Shown: in pieces, positions 14,598 through 23,929 of the stretch
How the letters are laid out: each line of letters begins with the position of its first letter
How positions within the stretch are numbered: position 1 is the first letter of the stretch
NCBI RefSeq assembly: GCF_028737255.1
Contig: NZ_JAQZAN010000004.1
Coordinates: forward strand, 268,164 to 332,163
DNA from: Actinomycetospora straminea
GTDB taxonomy: Bacteria; Actinomycetota; Actinomycetes; Mycobacteriales; Pseudonocardiaceae
Direction: 5' to 3'
DNA: 64,000 bases
Notes under the pieces: model-generated
The model's database searches: none
Told to the model about the DNA's origin: nothing
The model's input: the letters and a program-made list of their open reading frames with translations, nothing else
Program-made: the position numbers and the translations under genes

Positions 14598-16187
14598 GTG
14601 CGGTGGGACGAGCAGAAGGTCGCGGGCGGGCCCGAGGAGCTCCCGGGCATGCCCGCGCTCAAAGGGCTGGTGCGCAGCGTCCGGACGCCGGAGTTCGCCG
14701 GCATCACCTTCCACGAGGTGCGGGCGCGCTCGGTGCTCAACCGCGTGCCCGGGACGTCGCCGATGCCCTTCTCCTGGACGGTGAACCCCTATCGGGGCTG
14801 CAGTCACGCCTGCACCTACTGCCTCGCACCGGACACGCCGGTGCTCATGGTCGACGGCACCAGCGTGCGGCTGGCCGACGTCCGCGTCGGCGACCTCGTG
14901 GTCGGCACCGCGATGCGCGGCGGGGTCCGCAGCCTCGTGCCGACGCCGGTCCACGACGCGTGGACGACGACGAAGCCGGCGTGGCGCGTGCGCCTCGTCG
15001 ACGGCACCACCATCGTGGCCAGTGCGGACCACCGGTTCCTCACCCCGCGCGGCTGGGTGCACGTGCGCCCGGAGGGATGCGAGGGCACGGATCGGCCGCA
15101 CCTGCGGGTCGGCGACGTCCTCGTCGGCGCCGAGACCCTCGCCGACGAGGCGTTCCGCCGGCCCGGGTCGCCGCCGGTCGCCCCGCCCCCGCCGAACGAG
15201 GCGCCGGGCGGGCGGGCGGTGGTCGCCGTGGAGGACCTCGGCGGCGAGCGTCCGCTGGCCGACCTCACCACCGGCACCGGCGACTTCGTCGCCGACGGCG
15301 TCATCAGCCACAACTGCTTCGCCCGCAACACCCACACCTACCTCGACCTCGACGCGGGCGACGACTTCGACCGTCAGGTGGTCGTCAAGCTCAACGCGCC
15401 GGAGGTGCTCGCCCGCGAGATGCGCGCGCCGCGCTGGGCCCGCGAGCACGTCGCGATGGGCACCAACACCGACCCCTACCAGCGCGCCGAGGGTCGCTAC
15501 GCCCTCATGCCCGGGATCATCCGCGCGCTCGGGGGCACGGGGACACCGTTCTCGATCCTCACCAAGGGCACGCTGCTGGCCCGCGACCTGCCCGAGCTCA
15601 CCGCGGCCGCCCGCGACGTGCCCGTCGGCGTCGGCGTCTCGCTGGCCCTGCTCGACCCCGAGCTGCACCGCCGCGTCGAGCCGGGCACGCCGACGCCGCG
15701 CGCCCGGCTCGACCTCGTGCGCCGCATCCGCGACGCCGGCCTCCCGTGCGGGGTGTTCGTCGCGCCGGTACTGCCCGGGCTCACCGACACCGACGAGCAC
15801 CTCGACGCGCTGCTCGGCGAGATCGCCGACGCGGGCGCGAACGGGGCCAGCGTGATCGCGCTGCACCTGCGCCCGGGCACGCGCGAGTGGTTCCACACCT
15901 GGCTCGCCCGCGAGCACCCCGAGCTCATCGAGCGCTACGCCGCGCTCTACCGTCGCGGCGCCTACGTCGACGCCGCCTACCGGCAGGACCTCGCCGCCCG
16001 CGTCCGCCCGCTGCTCGAGCGCCACGGGCTCACCGGCGGCGGGCACGCCATGGGCGGGCGCCAGGGGTACGGCGAAGGCATCGACGGGCGCGAGGGCAAG
16101 GGCGGCTGGCCCGACGGGTCGATGCCGCCGCCCACGGTGCCGGAGGCGGTGGTGACGGCGCCGGCCGAGCAGCTCTCGCTGCTCTGA
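14598..16187 (+). CDS. Intein-containing Rv2578c-family radical SAM protein
   Basis: A 529-residue precursor; removal of the 165-residue intein leaves 364 residues, similar to mycobacterial Rv2578c. The host part begins VRWDEQ, carries GLVRSVRTPEFAGITFHEV and VNPYRGCSHACTY, and resumes CFARNTHTYLDLDAGDDFD. The radical SAM cluster ligands are C68, C72 and C75 (CxxxCxxC). The family is related to spore photoproduct lyase-like COG1533 proteins and is often linked to DNA damage; the reaction is unknown. The GTG start aligns with the mycobacterial homologue and sits just after a LexA box, which predicts SOS induction. The C-terminus is Gly-rich, then AEQLSLL. Confidence 0.92.
   Translation: MRWDEQKVAGGPEELPGMPALKGLVRSVRTPEFAGITFHEVRARSVLNRVPGTSPMPFSWTVNPYRGCSHACTYCLAPDTPVLMVDGTSVRLADVRVGDLVVGTAMRGGVRSLVPTPVHDAWTTTKPAWRVRLVDGTTIVASADHRFLTPRGWVHVRPEGCEGTDRPHLRVGDVLVGAETLADEAFRRPGSPPVAPPPPNEAPGGRAVVAVEDLGGERPLADLTTGTGDFVADGVISHNCFARNTHTYLDLDAGDDFDRQVVVKLNAPEVLAREMRAPRWAREHVAMGTNTDPYQRAEGRYALMPGIIRALGGTGTPFSILTKGTLLARDLPELTAAARDVPVGVGVSLALLDPELHRRVEPGTPTPRARLDLVRRIRDAGLPCGVFVAPVLPGLTDTDEHLDALLGEIADAGANGASVIALHLRPGTREWFHTWLAREHPELIERYAALYRRGAYVDAAYRQDLAARVRPLLERHGLTGGGHAMGGRQGYGEGIDGREGKGGWPDGSMPPPTVPEAVVTAPAEQLSLL
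14820..15314 (+). mobile_element. Mini-intein inserted at the third cluster cysteine
   Basis: Precursor residues 75-239. Block A begins CLAPDTPVLMVDGT; block B is VASADHRFLTPRGW, with SxxH in place of the common TxxH; block F is VVAVEDLGGERPLADL; block G ends GVISHN followed by extein Cys240. The nucleophiles Cys1, penultimate His and terminal Asn are intact. At 165 residues it has no room for a homing endonuclease. Splicing places Cys240 where Cys75 was and recreates CSHACTYCFARN, so the iron-sulfur motif exists only after splicing. Confidence 0.9.
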
Positions 16188-16332
16188 CGGCTGGACGTCG
16201 GTGTCCTTGCCTGCGCGTCGGGGTCCTCGGCGGCGCGGAGCGATCTCTCGGTGATCGCCGGGACCGGTCGGGGACGGCGGCGTCTGCCTCTCGGATCGAA
16301 CGCCGGACCGCTGTCGGGGGTCGGCGCTACCA

Positions 16333-16348
16333 TCGAACACGTGTTCGA
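16333..16348 (+). promoter_or_regulatory. LexA (SOS) box overlapping the DUF222-HNH start
   Basis: The same perfect palindrome TCGAACACGTGTTCGA. The GTG start codon lies in its second half (16341-16343), so LexA would cover the start of the gene. SOS boxes near 13E12-type (DUF222) genes are known in mycobacteria. Nothing else is seen in the 150-nt gap upstream. Confidence 0.88.
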
Positions 16349-18361
16349 CGACGGCTACCAGGTGGTGCCGGCGGAGCTCGAGGAGACTCCCGCCGGCGCT
16401 GCGCTGAGCGCCGTCCTCGAGCGGATCGACCCGCAGCGGGTGTCCCCGTACGACACGGTGCGGCTGGTCGCCGCCCAGCGCCGCCAGCTCGCGCACCAGC
16501 AGGCCTGCTTCCACGCGTGCGCGCGGGAGGCCGCGCTGGCGGACCCCGACGCGGAGGGTGGACGGGCGGAGCGGGACGTCGCCGAGTCCGGGGACGAGCT
16601 GCGGGCGGTCCTGTCGGCGTCGCGCACGGCGGTGGCGCGGTTGCTCGACCTCGCGGATGCCGCGCAGCGCCACCCACGTCTGGGTGCGGCGTGGCGGACG
16701 GGCGAGGTCGATGAGCAGCGGGTGGCGATCCTGGTGCGCTGGACCGCGGCCCTGTCGGCCGAGCACGCCGCCGCGGTGATCGCGGAGCTGATCGACCAGG
16801 CCGGCGCGATGACGCCGTCGCGGTTGATCGAGCGGATCCAGGCGCTGGCCAAGGCGCTCGACCCGGCATGGGCGGAGAAGCTCTACCGGCAGGCTCGCCG
16901 TCAGCGTCGGGTCCGGGCCCGGTGCACCGACGCGGGCACGGTCAACCTCTCCGCGCTGGACCTCCCGATGCACGGTGGTGTGCGATCGGTGCGGCGGATC
17001 AACGCCCTCGCCGCCCGGGCGCAGGCGGCCGGACGTCCCGGGCTCATCGACACCATCCGCGCCGACGTCGTGCTCGCGCTGTTCCATCCCGACAACGCCG
17101 GCGCCGACGACGCCGAGATCGTGGCCGCGGTGCTCGCCATGGCGAACGACGACGACCCGCACCCGCATCGCTCGCCCGACCCGGCGCAGGCCCCACCCGA
17201 CGACCCCACTCCGCCGGACGACCCGACCCCGCCGACGCACCCGACGCCGACCGGCGACCCGACCTCGACCTCGACCGGTGACTCGGCCCCGTTGTCAAAT
17301 CCGACCCCGCCGTCGGACCCGATCCCGCCCGGCGACGCGGCCGATGACGGGGCCGACCCGTCCGGCAGCATTGGGGCCGGTGCCGCTGGCGGGCGCCGAC
17401 CGACCCGGCAGTCGCGGTTCGAACTGCGGGTAGGGCTCGGCACGCTGCTCGAGCTCGACGATCGGCCGGCGCGGCTGCCCGGCTGGGGCGTGATCGCCGC
17501 GGGCGTGGCCCGCGAGCTCGCGCCCGCCCACGCCGACGCGGAGTGGCGGGTGGCGGTCACCGACGACTCCGGCGCGCTCATCGCGGCACTGCTCGCCGGT
17601 CGCCGACCGGCACACACGACGACCACCCCGCAGGAGCCCCCGATCACCGGGGCACCGCGTCCGGTGGTCGAGCTGCACGTCACCGAGGCGGGACTGGCGC
17701 GCCTGCGACCACGCGAGCACGTCGGTTGGACGTCCTTCCTCGCCGATCTGCAGCAGCAGCTGAGCCGTTGGCGTGCGGCGCGCGACGAGGACCTCGCCGC
17801 CCAGGACGCCGAACGTCGGGCCGCCGAGCCCGACCGGCCGTGGGACGAGCCCCTCGACGCCGAGGCCTGGGCCCGCGTCGCCGCACGGCGACGAGTTCGG
17901 GTGCGCGAGGCCCTGGCGCGTTTCCGTCCGCGGCACTGCGTCGCTGGATCATGATGCGGGACCGCGCGTGCGTGTTCCCGCCCTGCGGGGCTACCGCTCT
18001 CGCCGCCGAGATCGACCACACGCGCGCCGTCACCGACCACGGACTGACGCTGCCCGACAACCTCGGGCCGGCGTGCGGGCACGATCACGACCTCAAGGAC
18101 CGGGGTTGGACCCTCGCCCAACCCCGGCCCGGCGTGTTCCGCTGGACCAGCCCCACGGGTCACACCTACGAGCGCGGACCCCGGCCCGTGGTCGACGACC
18201 TCCCCGCCCCGCGACCACCGGCCACGCCGTCGAGCACCGAGCCACCCGTCCACGCCGACGACGGACCGGTCTGGGACGACCCGCCTCCGTCGGCGCCCGC
18301 CGAACCACCCCCACCTCCCGCCAGAGCCCCGGAGGAGGACCCGGACCCGCCGCCGTTCTGA
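16341..18361 (+). pseudogene. DUF222-HNH endonuclease (13E12-like), frameshifted
   Basis: The first frame encodes the DUF222 region, a Pro/Asp/Thr-rich linker (residues about 270-345) and a second helical part, then runs into a TGA at 17952-17954. The HNH domain continues in another frame: AFPSAALRRWIMMRDRACVF, then CGATALAAEIDHTRAV, CGHDHDLKDRGW and a Pro-rich tail ending at 18361. One missing C near 17921-17926 (TTTCCG for expected TTTCCCG) explains it; adding one base gives an integral 674 codons and restores the family junction FPSAALRRWI. It may be a real inactivating mutation or a sequencing error. The GTG within the LexA box was taken as start, as its VFDDGYQ beginning fits the family. 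Confidence 0.85.
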
Positions 18362-18392
18362 CGGGTCGAGCTCGGCCGCGTCCCCCGGCTGG

Positions 18393-18490
18393 GGTCGGCC
18401 TGGCGCGCGGTCGGCCCGGCGGGGGGTCGGCCCGCGCCACGGTCGGCCCACGGTGTGGTCGGCCCTGTGGTGAGGTCGGCCCGCCGCGCT
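18393..18490. repeat. 16-nt periodic GGTCGGCCC array
   Basis: GGTCGGCC occurs at 18393, 18409, 18425, 18441, 18457 and 18474: six copies with spacings 16, 16, 16, 16 and 17 nt; the intervening 6-8 nt vary. It lies in the 280-nt gap after the frameshifted HNH gene. No gene is visible in this gap. Confidence 0.85.
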
Positions 18491-18640
18491 CGGCCCGGCG
18501 CGCGGAGGGCGGGGAGATCGACCCGGTGGGGAGGTCCGCCAGTGTCAGGTCCGCCCGGTGAGTAGGCCGGTCCGCGCGCGGCCGTCGCCGGCCAGGTCGA
18601 CGGGGAGCATCCGCACCCGCCGTCTCACTAGCCTGTGGCC

Positions 18641-19051
18641 ATGGACCTGGACGAGGCGCGGCAGGTGCTCCGCGAGCAGCACCACGCGGTACTGGCCACC
18701 CGGCGCGGCGACGGGGCGCCGCAGATGTCGCCGGTGGCGGTGGGCGTCGACGACGAGGGCGCGGCGGTCGTCAGCACGCGGGAGACGGCGATGAAGACCA
18801 AGAACCTGCGCCGCGAGCCCCGCGCGTGGCTCTGCGTCCTGCCCGACGGGTTCTTCGGCAAGTGGATCCAGGTGGAGGGCACCGTCGAGATCGTCGAGCA
18901 GCCCGAGGCCCTCGAGGGCCTGCGCGCGTACTACCGGCAGGTCGCGGGCGAGCACCCCGACTGGGAGGAGTACGACGAGGCCATGCGCCGGGAGCGCCGG
19001 GTGCTGCTGCGCGTGCACCTCGACCGGGCGGGCCCGACCGTGAGCGGTTGA
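18641..19051 (+). CDS. PPOX-class (F420/FMN split-barrel) oxidoreductase
   Basis: A 136-residue single-domain split-barrel protein of the pyridoxamine 5'-phosphate oxidase-like class, many of which use F420 or FMN in actinobacteria. Visible features are HHAVLATRRGDGAPQMSPVAVGVD, the STRETAMKTKNLRREPRAWL segment and the KWIQVEGTVEIVEQPEALE strand pair. The substrate is unknown; homologues reduce quinones, biliverdin or other small molecules, or bind heme. The ATG was preferred to a GTG two codons upstream because MDLDEARQVL is the typical start. Monocistronic, in front of aspS. Confidence 0.88.
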   Translation: MDLDEARQVLREQHHAVLATRRGDGAPQMSPVAVGVDDEGAAVVSTRETAMKTKNLRREPRAWLCVLPDGFFGKWIQVEGTVEIVEQPEALEGLRAYYRQVAGEHPDWEEYDEAMRRERRVLLRVHLDRAGPTVSG

Positions 19052-19142
19052 GATCGCGGTGGAGCCGGGTCGATAACCTCAACGGGTGGCGCGCGACGCG
19101 CGCGGCACCCGACGACGACCCGAACCAGGAGCACTCCGCAGC

Positions 19143-20948
19143 ATGATGCGCTCGCACCCCGCCGGCACGCTGCGCGCCGAGCACGTCGGCGCCACCGTCA
19201 CCCTCGCCGGCTGGGTGGCCCGCCGACGTGACCACGGCGGTGTCGTGTTCATCGACCTGCGCGACGCCTCGGGCGTCGTGCAGGTGGTGTTCCGGCTCGG
19301 CGACGTGGCCCAGGAGTCCCACCGGCTGCGCGCCGAGTTCTGCGTGCAGATCACCGGCGTCGTCGAGCAGCGCCCGTCGGGCAGCGAGAACCGCGAGCTG
19401 GCCACCGGCGAGGTGGAGGTCAGCGCCACCGCCCTGACGGTGCTCAGCGAGTCCGCCCCGCTGCCCTTCCAGCTCGACGAGCACGGGGAGGTCGGCGAGG
19501 ACGCCCGCCTGCGCCACCGCTACCTCGACCTGCGCCGCGAGGGCCCCGCGTCCGCCCTGCGGCTGCGCAGCCGGGCCAACAAGATCGCCCGCGACGTGCT
19601 GTCCGACCGGGAGTTCGTCGAGGTCGAGACCCCGACGCTGACCCGGTCGACGCCCGAGGGCGCGCGCGACTTCCTCGTCCCGGCGCGCCTGCGGCCGGGC
19701 AACTGGTACGCGCTGCCGCAGTCGCCGCAGCTGTTCAAGCAGCTGCTCATGGTCGGCGGGCTCGAGCGCTACTTCCAGATCGCGCGCTGCTACCGCGACG
19801 AGGACTTCCGCGCCGACCGCCAGCCCGAGTTCACCCAGCTCGACATCGAGGCGAGCTTCGTCGACCAGGACGACGTCATCGCCCTCGGCGAGGCCGTGAT
19901 CACCGCGCTGTGGTCGGAGCTCGCCGGGTACGAGATCCCCACGCCGATCCCGCGGATGCCCTACCTCGAGGCGATGGCGCGCTTCGGCTCGGACAAGCCC
20001 GACCTGCGCTTCGACATCGAGCTCGTCGAGCTCACCGACTACTTCGCCGACACCCCGTTCCGGGTGTTCCAGAACCCGTACGTGGGCGCCGTCGTCATGC
20101 CCGGCGGGGCGTCGCAGCCGCGGCGCACCTTCGACGCCTGGCAGGAGTGGGCCAAGCAGCGCGGCGCCAAGGGCCTGGCCTACGTGGTCGTCGGCGACGA
20201 CGGCCAGGTCGGCATGGGCGGTCCCGTCGCCAAGAACCTCACCGAGGCGGAGCGCGAGGGCCTCGCGAAGGTCACCGGCGCGAACCCCGGCGACTGCGTG
20301 TTCTTCGCGGCCGGCGAGCGCGCCCCCTCGCGGGCGCTGCTCGGGGCCACCCGCGACGAGATCGCCCGGCGCCTCGATCTCATCCCCGAGGGCTCCTGGT
20401 CGTTCGTCTGGATCGTCGACGCACCCCTGTTCGAGGCGGCCGGCTCGACCGACGACGTCGCGGTCGGGGAGGGGCAGTGGACGGCCGTGCACCACGCGTT
20501 CACCTCGCCCACCCCGGAGTGGATCGACCGGTTCGAGGACGACCCCGAGCACGCGCTGGCCTACGCCTACGACCTCGTGTGCAACGGCAACGAGATCGGC
20601 GGGGGGTCCATCCGTATCCACCGGCGCGACGTGCAGGAACGGGTCTTCGCGCTCATGGGCCTGAGCCCCGAGCAGCAGCAGGAGAAGTTCGGCTTCCTGC
20701 TCGACGCCTTCGCCTACGGGCCGCCCCCGCACGGCGGCATCGCGTTCGGCTGGGACCGGATCTGCGCCCTGCTCGCCGGGGTCGACTCGATCCGCGAGGT
20801 CATCGCCTTCCCGAAGACCGGCGGCGGCTACGACCCGTTGACCGCCGCGCCCGCGCCCATCACCGCGCTGCAGCGCAAGGAGGCGGGGGTGGACGCCCCG
20901 GCCCGGCCGGCCGCACCGGTCAAGCCGCCGGAGCGGCCGGTCCAGTAG
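19143..20948 (+). CDS. aspS: Aspartyl-tRNA synthetase
   Basis: A 601-residue bacterial-type class II synthetase that charges tRNA-Asp; in actinobacteria with GatCAB it may also charge tRNA-Asn, which cannot be decided here. The N-terminal OB-fold ([23 protein letters not shown]) is followed by the catalytic core with motif 2 ([20 protein letters not shown]) and motif 3 ([14 protein letters not shown]), and the bacterial GAD-type insertion lies in between. The ATG at MMRSHPAG follows AGGAGCACTCC; the longer in-frame GTG upstream gives a non-conserved Arg-rich extension. A Pro/Ala-rich C-terminal tail of about 25 residues is present. Confidence 0.97.
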   Translation: MMRSHPAGTLRAEHVGATVTLAGWVARRRDHGGVVFIDLRDASGVVQVVFRLGDVAQESHRLRAEFCVQITGVVEQRPSGSENRELATGEVEVSATALTVLSESAPLPFQLDEHGEVGEDARLRHRYLDLRREGPASALRLRSRANKIARDVLSDREFVEVETPTLTRSTPEGARDFLVPARLRPGNWYALPQSPQLFKQLLMVGGLERYFQIARCYRDEDFRADRQPEFTQLDIEASFVDQDDVIALGEAVITALWSELAGYEIPTPIPRMPYLEAMARFGSDKPDLRFDIELVELTDYFADTPFRVFQNPYVGAVVMPGGASQPRRTFDAWQEWAKQRGAKGLAYVVVGDDGQVGMGGPVAKNLTEAEREGLAKVTGANPGDCVFFAAGERAPSRALLGATRDEIARRLDLIPEGSWSFVWIVDAPLFEAAGSTDDVAVGEGQWTAVHHAFTSPTPEWIDRFEDDPEHALAYAYDLVCNGNEIGGGSIRIHRRDVQERVFALMGLSPEQQQEKFGFLLDAFAYGPPPHGGIAFGWDRICALLAGVDSIREVIAFPKTGGGYDPLTAAPAPITALQRKEAGVDAPARPAAPVKPPERPVQ

Positions 20949-20952
20949 ACCC

Positions 20953-21918
20953 GTGAACCGCCTGCGGGTCCTCTGCCCGGACACCGAGCCCGGGCTCGTC
21001 GACCGCGTGCTCGGCGTGCTGGACGCCGAGCCCGGCGCCGTGCACGTCGTGCGGCTGCGCGGCGCCGCGGTCGACCCGCCGGGCGACGTCGTCGAGGCGG
21101 ACGTCGCCCGGGAGGCCGTCGACGACGTGCTCGACGCCCTGCGCGACCTGGGGTGCGCCGAGCGCGGCGGGATCGTCCTCGAGACCCTCGACACCGTCGT
21201 CTCCGACGCCGCCGACCGGGCCGAGGCGGCGGTGCCCGGCGAGGGCGTGGACGCCGTCGTCTGGGCCGAGCTGCTCGGCCGGACCGGGCAGTCGGCGCGG
21301 CTGTCGGTGACGTTCGTGGTCATGCTGACCATCGCCTGCCTGCTCGGCGCGATCGGCGTCGTCACCAACTCGCCGGTCACCGTCGTCGGGGCGATGGTCC
21401 TCGGTCCGGAGTTCGGGCCGCTGGCCGCCCTCGCGGTCGCCGCCGTGCGCCGCGACGGCCCGCTGGCCCGCAGCGCGGCCATCGCCCTCGCGGCGGGGTT
21501 CGCCATCGCCGTCCCCGTGACCGCGCTCGCCGCCGCCGGGGCGGAGGCCGTCGACCTCGTCCCCGAGGACGCGCTGACGAACCTCTCGGGCGTCGAGTTC
21601 GTCTACCAGGTCGGCCCGTTCTCGCTGGTCGTGGCGCTGCTCGCCGGGGTCGCGGGCATGGTCGCGCTCATCGCGGGGGAGGGCTCCGGCGTGCTCGTCG
21701 GGGTGTTCATCTCGGTGACGACGGTGCCCGCCGCGGGGTTCGCGGCGGTCGCGGTGACGCTGGCGGACTGGCCCCGGGCGGCGAGCTCGCTGCTCCAGCT
21801 CGTCGTCAACGTGGCCGGGATCGTCGTCGCCGGAGTGATCGTCCTGGTGGTCGTGCGGGCGTCGCGACGACGCCGGGGAGTCCCCGAATCCCTCCCGACG
21901 CGCCCACGGTCGGGGTAG
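20953..21918 (+). CDS. DUF389 (TIGR00341-like) membrane protein
   Basis: A 321-residue protein with a cytoplasmic N-terminal domain of about 115 residues (alternating beta/alpha, MNRLRVLCPD, then LDALRDLGC). About six membrane helices follow, with the DUF389 hallmarks VVTNSPVTVVGAMVLGPEFG and GEGSGVLVGVFISVTTVPAA. The function of DUF389 proteins is not established. The GTG lies 4 nt after the aspS stop, so the gene is probably co-transcribed with aspS and with the kinase-like gene downstream. Confidence 0.85.
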   Translation: MNRLRVLCPDTEPGLVDRVLGVLDAEPGAVHVVRLRGAAVDPPGDVVEADVAREAVDDVLDALRDLGCAERGGIVLETLDTVVSDAADRAEAAVPGEGVDAVVWAELLGRTGQSARLSVTFVVMLTIACLLGAIGVVTNSPVTVVGAMVLGPEFGPLAALAVAAVRRDGPLARSAAIALAAGFAIAVPVTALAAAGAEAVDLVPEDALTNLSGVEFVYQVGPFSLVVALLAGVAGMVALIAGEGSGVLVGVFISVTTVPAAGFAAVAVTLADWPRAASSLLQLVVNVAGIVVAGVIVLVVVRASRRRRGVPESLPTRPRSG

Positions 21919-21931
21919 AGTCCCTCGGCTG

Positions 21932-23176
21932 ATGGCTCCCCTGACGACGGACGACGCGGACACCTCCGACGGTCACGCAGCCGGCGCTCCCGGCTCGGCC
22001 GACCGGACGGCGGAGGCCGTCGCACTCGCCGAGGAGCTGCTCACCCGGCGCCACGGCGCGACGGTGCGGCTCGCCGAGCCGGTCGACCTGGGCGGCAGCT
22101 CCCGCTCGCTGGTCGTCCGGGTGCGGGTGGCCGAGAACCCGTTCTCGCTGCCGCGCACGCTCGTGCTCAAGCACTACCTCGACGGGGAGGGCGCGGGCGA
22201 GCAGAGCACCGTGCGGTTCCGCTACGAGGCCGCGTCCTGCCAGCTGCTCACGGCGATGCCCAGCGAGGAGCGGGCGAGCCCGATGCTCGTCGCGAACGAC
22301 CCGGTGCACCGCCTGCTCGTGCTCGAGGACCTCGGGCGCTGCTCGACGCTGGCCGACAGGCTCGAGGAGCGCGACCCGAAGGCCGCCGAGCGCGCGCTGC
22401 TCGGCTGGGCGCGGGCGCTCGGGCGCATGCAGGCGGCGACGGCGGGCCGCGAGGACGACTTCGGGGCCCTGCTGCGCCGCTTCGGCGAGCGCACGTGGCG
22501 CGACCCGCTGGCCGACGACGCCCGGGCGGCGCTCGCCGAGGTGCCTGACCAGCTCGCCCAGCTCCTGCGCGTCGAGGCCGCCCCGGCCGCGGTGGCCGAG
22601 GCGCGCGCGGCGGCGAAGCTGCTCGGCGGGTCGGGCCATCGCGCGTTCAGCCCGGCCGAGGTCCGCCCGGACAACTGCCTGCTCACCGGCAGCGGCTCGC
22701 GGTTCCTCGACTTCGAGTGGGCCTGCTTCCGCGACGTCGCCCTCACCGCGGCCTCGCTGCGCCTCCCGCTGCCCAGCGGCGGGCCGGCGCGGGCGCAGCC
22801 GCCGGGCATGGCCGAGGCGATGGTCGCGGCGTGGCAGGCGGAGATCAGCCCGGTCTGGCCCGACCTCGCCGACGCCGAGCTTCTGCGCGAGCGTCTGCTG
22901 CAGGCCGAGGTGCTGTGGGTCTGGCTCTCCACCCGCGTCCTGCTGCCCGCCGTCCTCGGCACCGCCGACACCGGGCGGGCGGCGCGCGTGGTCGTCGCCG
23001 ACCCGGGGGAGGACACGCCCGCGGTGCTCAGCGCGCTGTGGCGCCGCGTCGGCACCGACGCCGAGCGCGCAGGCCGGGTGGCGACGGCCGAGCTCGCGGC
23101 CGCGGTCGTCGCGGCCCTCGGGCGGCACGGCGGCGAGGCGGGGCTGCCGCCCTACCCGGCGTTCGCGGGGCGCTGA
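21932..23176 (+). CDS. Aminoglycoside-phosphotransferase-like protein with altered catalytic loop
   Basis: A 414-residue protein with the APH/choline-kinase-like fold pattern: LVLKHYLDG carrying the ATP-site lysine (residues about 73-82), VHRLLVLEDLG as hinge, and the loop SPAEVRPDNCLL followed by FLDFEWACF. In active members the loop reads HGDxxPxN; here H-G-D is replaced by P-A-E while the Asn and the DFE-type Asp remain. It may therefore be inactive or use a modified mechanism. It lies 13 nt after the DUF389 gene, so it may be in the same transcript; the substrate is unknown. Confidence 0.7.
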   Translation: MAPLTTDDADTSDGHAAGAPGSADRTAEAVALAEELLTRRHGATVRLAEPVDLGGSSRSLVVRVRVAENPFSLPRTLVLKHYLDGEGAGEQSTVRFRYEAASCQLLTAMPSEERASPMLVANDPVHRLLVLEDLGRCSTLADRLEERDPKAAERALLGWARALGRMQAATAGREDDFGALLRRFGERTWRDPLADDARAALAEVPDQLAQLLRVEAAPAAVAEARAAAKLLGGSGHRAFSPAEVRPDNCLLTGSGSRFLDFEWACFRDVALTAASLRLPLPSGGPARAQPPGMAEAMVAAWQAEISPVWPDLADAELLRERLLQAEVLWVWLSTRVLLPAVLGTADTGRAARVVVADPGEDTPAVLSALWRRVGTDAERAGRVATAELAAAVVAALGRHGGEAGLPPYPAFAGR

Positions 23177-23184
23177 GCCGCCGG

Positions 23185-23865
23185 TCAGGCGGCCAGCGGG
23201 GCCCGGTGGACGAGCGCGTCCGCGGCGGCCCCCGACCAGGACGCCGCCCCGTCCGCGGCGAACGCCTCGGCGGGCCGGCGCCCGGCGAGCAGGAGCAGCA
23301 GCGCGTCGGCGTCGACGTCGACCACGTCCGGGGCCGTGTCGCGCGCGGGAGCGGGGTGGCCGTCGACGACGTGCACCGTCCGGTCGAGCACCGCGGCGTC
23401 CGCCCCGTCACGGCCCGGCGCGCGCACCACGAGGCGGACCGACGCCGCCCGCGGGCCGACCGCGGCCACGAGGAGCCGGGGCGCGAGGTCGACCACCAGG
23501 CGCGCGGCCGCGAGGACCGCCGGCGCGTGCTCGGCGAGGTCGACGGGCAGGCCGAGGGCGGTCCGCAGGTCGTGGGCGTGCAGGCACAGGTCGAGGCAGG
23601 AGGCGCCGAGCACGGGGTCGTCGACGTCGAGACCCGCCATCCGCAGCGCCTCGCGGTGCCGCGCGTCGGCCAGCGAGGTCCGTAGCCGGGACGGGGCGGC
23701 GTAGTGCACGCCGCCGTGGTCGCCGGCGAGGTGCGCGACGAGATCGCCGACCGTGGGCTCCGGGCCCGGGGCGTCGCGCGTCCAGTCGTCGGCGGCCATG
23801 CCGTCCACCGCGTCCTCGGCCGTCTCCCAGAGGCCGAGCACCGCCGCTGCTGCGTCCGTGGCCAT
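23185..23865 (-). CDS. MDMPI/TIGR03083-like mycothiol-dependent enzyme-type protein
   Basis: A 226-residue DinB-fold protein. The N-terminal helical bundle has metal-ligand candidates in VGDLVAHLAGDHGGVHY and LDLCLHAHDLRTALG, the pattern of mycothiol-dependent maleylpyruvate isomerase-like proteins. The C-terminal SCP2-like part (VRLVVRAPG, TVHVVDGHPAP) is short. Actinobacteria use such proteins with mycothiol in isomerisation or detoxification; the substrate is unknown. Convergent with the kinase-like gene (8 nt apart) and divergent from the PEP mutase-like gene (64 nt). Confidence 0.75.
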   Translation of the reverse strand: MATDAAAAVLGLWETAEDAVDGMAADDWTRDAPGPEPTVGDLVAHLAGDHGGVHYAAPSRLRTSLADARHREALRMAGLDVDDPVLGASCLDLCLHAHDLRTALGLPVDLAEHAPAVLAAARLVVDLAPRLLVAAVGPRAASVRLVVRAPGRDGADAAVLDRTVHVVDGHPAPARDTAPDVVDVDADALLLLLAGRRPAEAFAADGAASWSGAAADALVHRAPLAA

Positions 23866-23929
23866 CCGTCGACGGTATGTGACCCAGGACACAGGAACAA
23901 GGAGCGCCCGCGTCGCGGTTCGGACGACC

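Noticed and set aside
16251..16340. Upstream ATG as start of the DUF222-HNH gene
   Set aside because: It would add 30 non-family residues and place the LexA box inside the coding region; the GTG within the box gives the family-like start.
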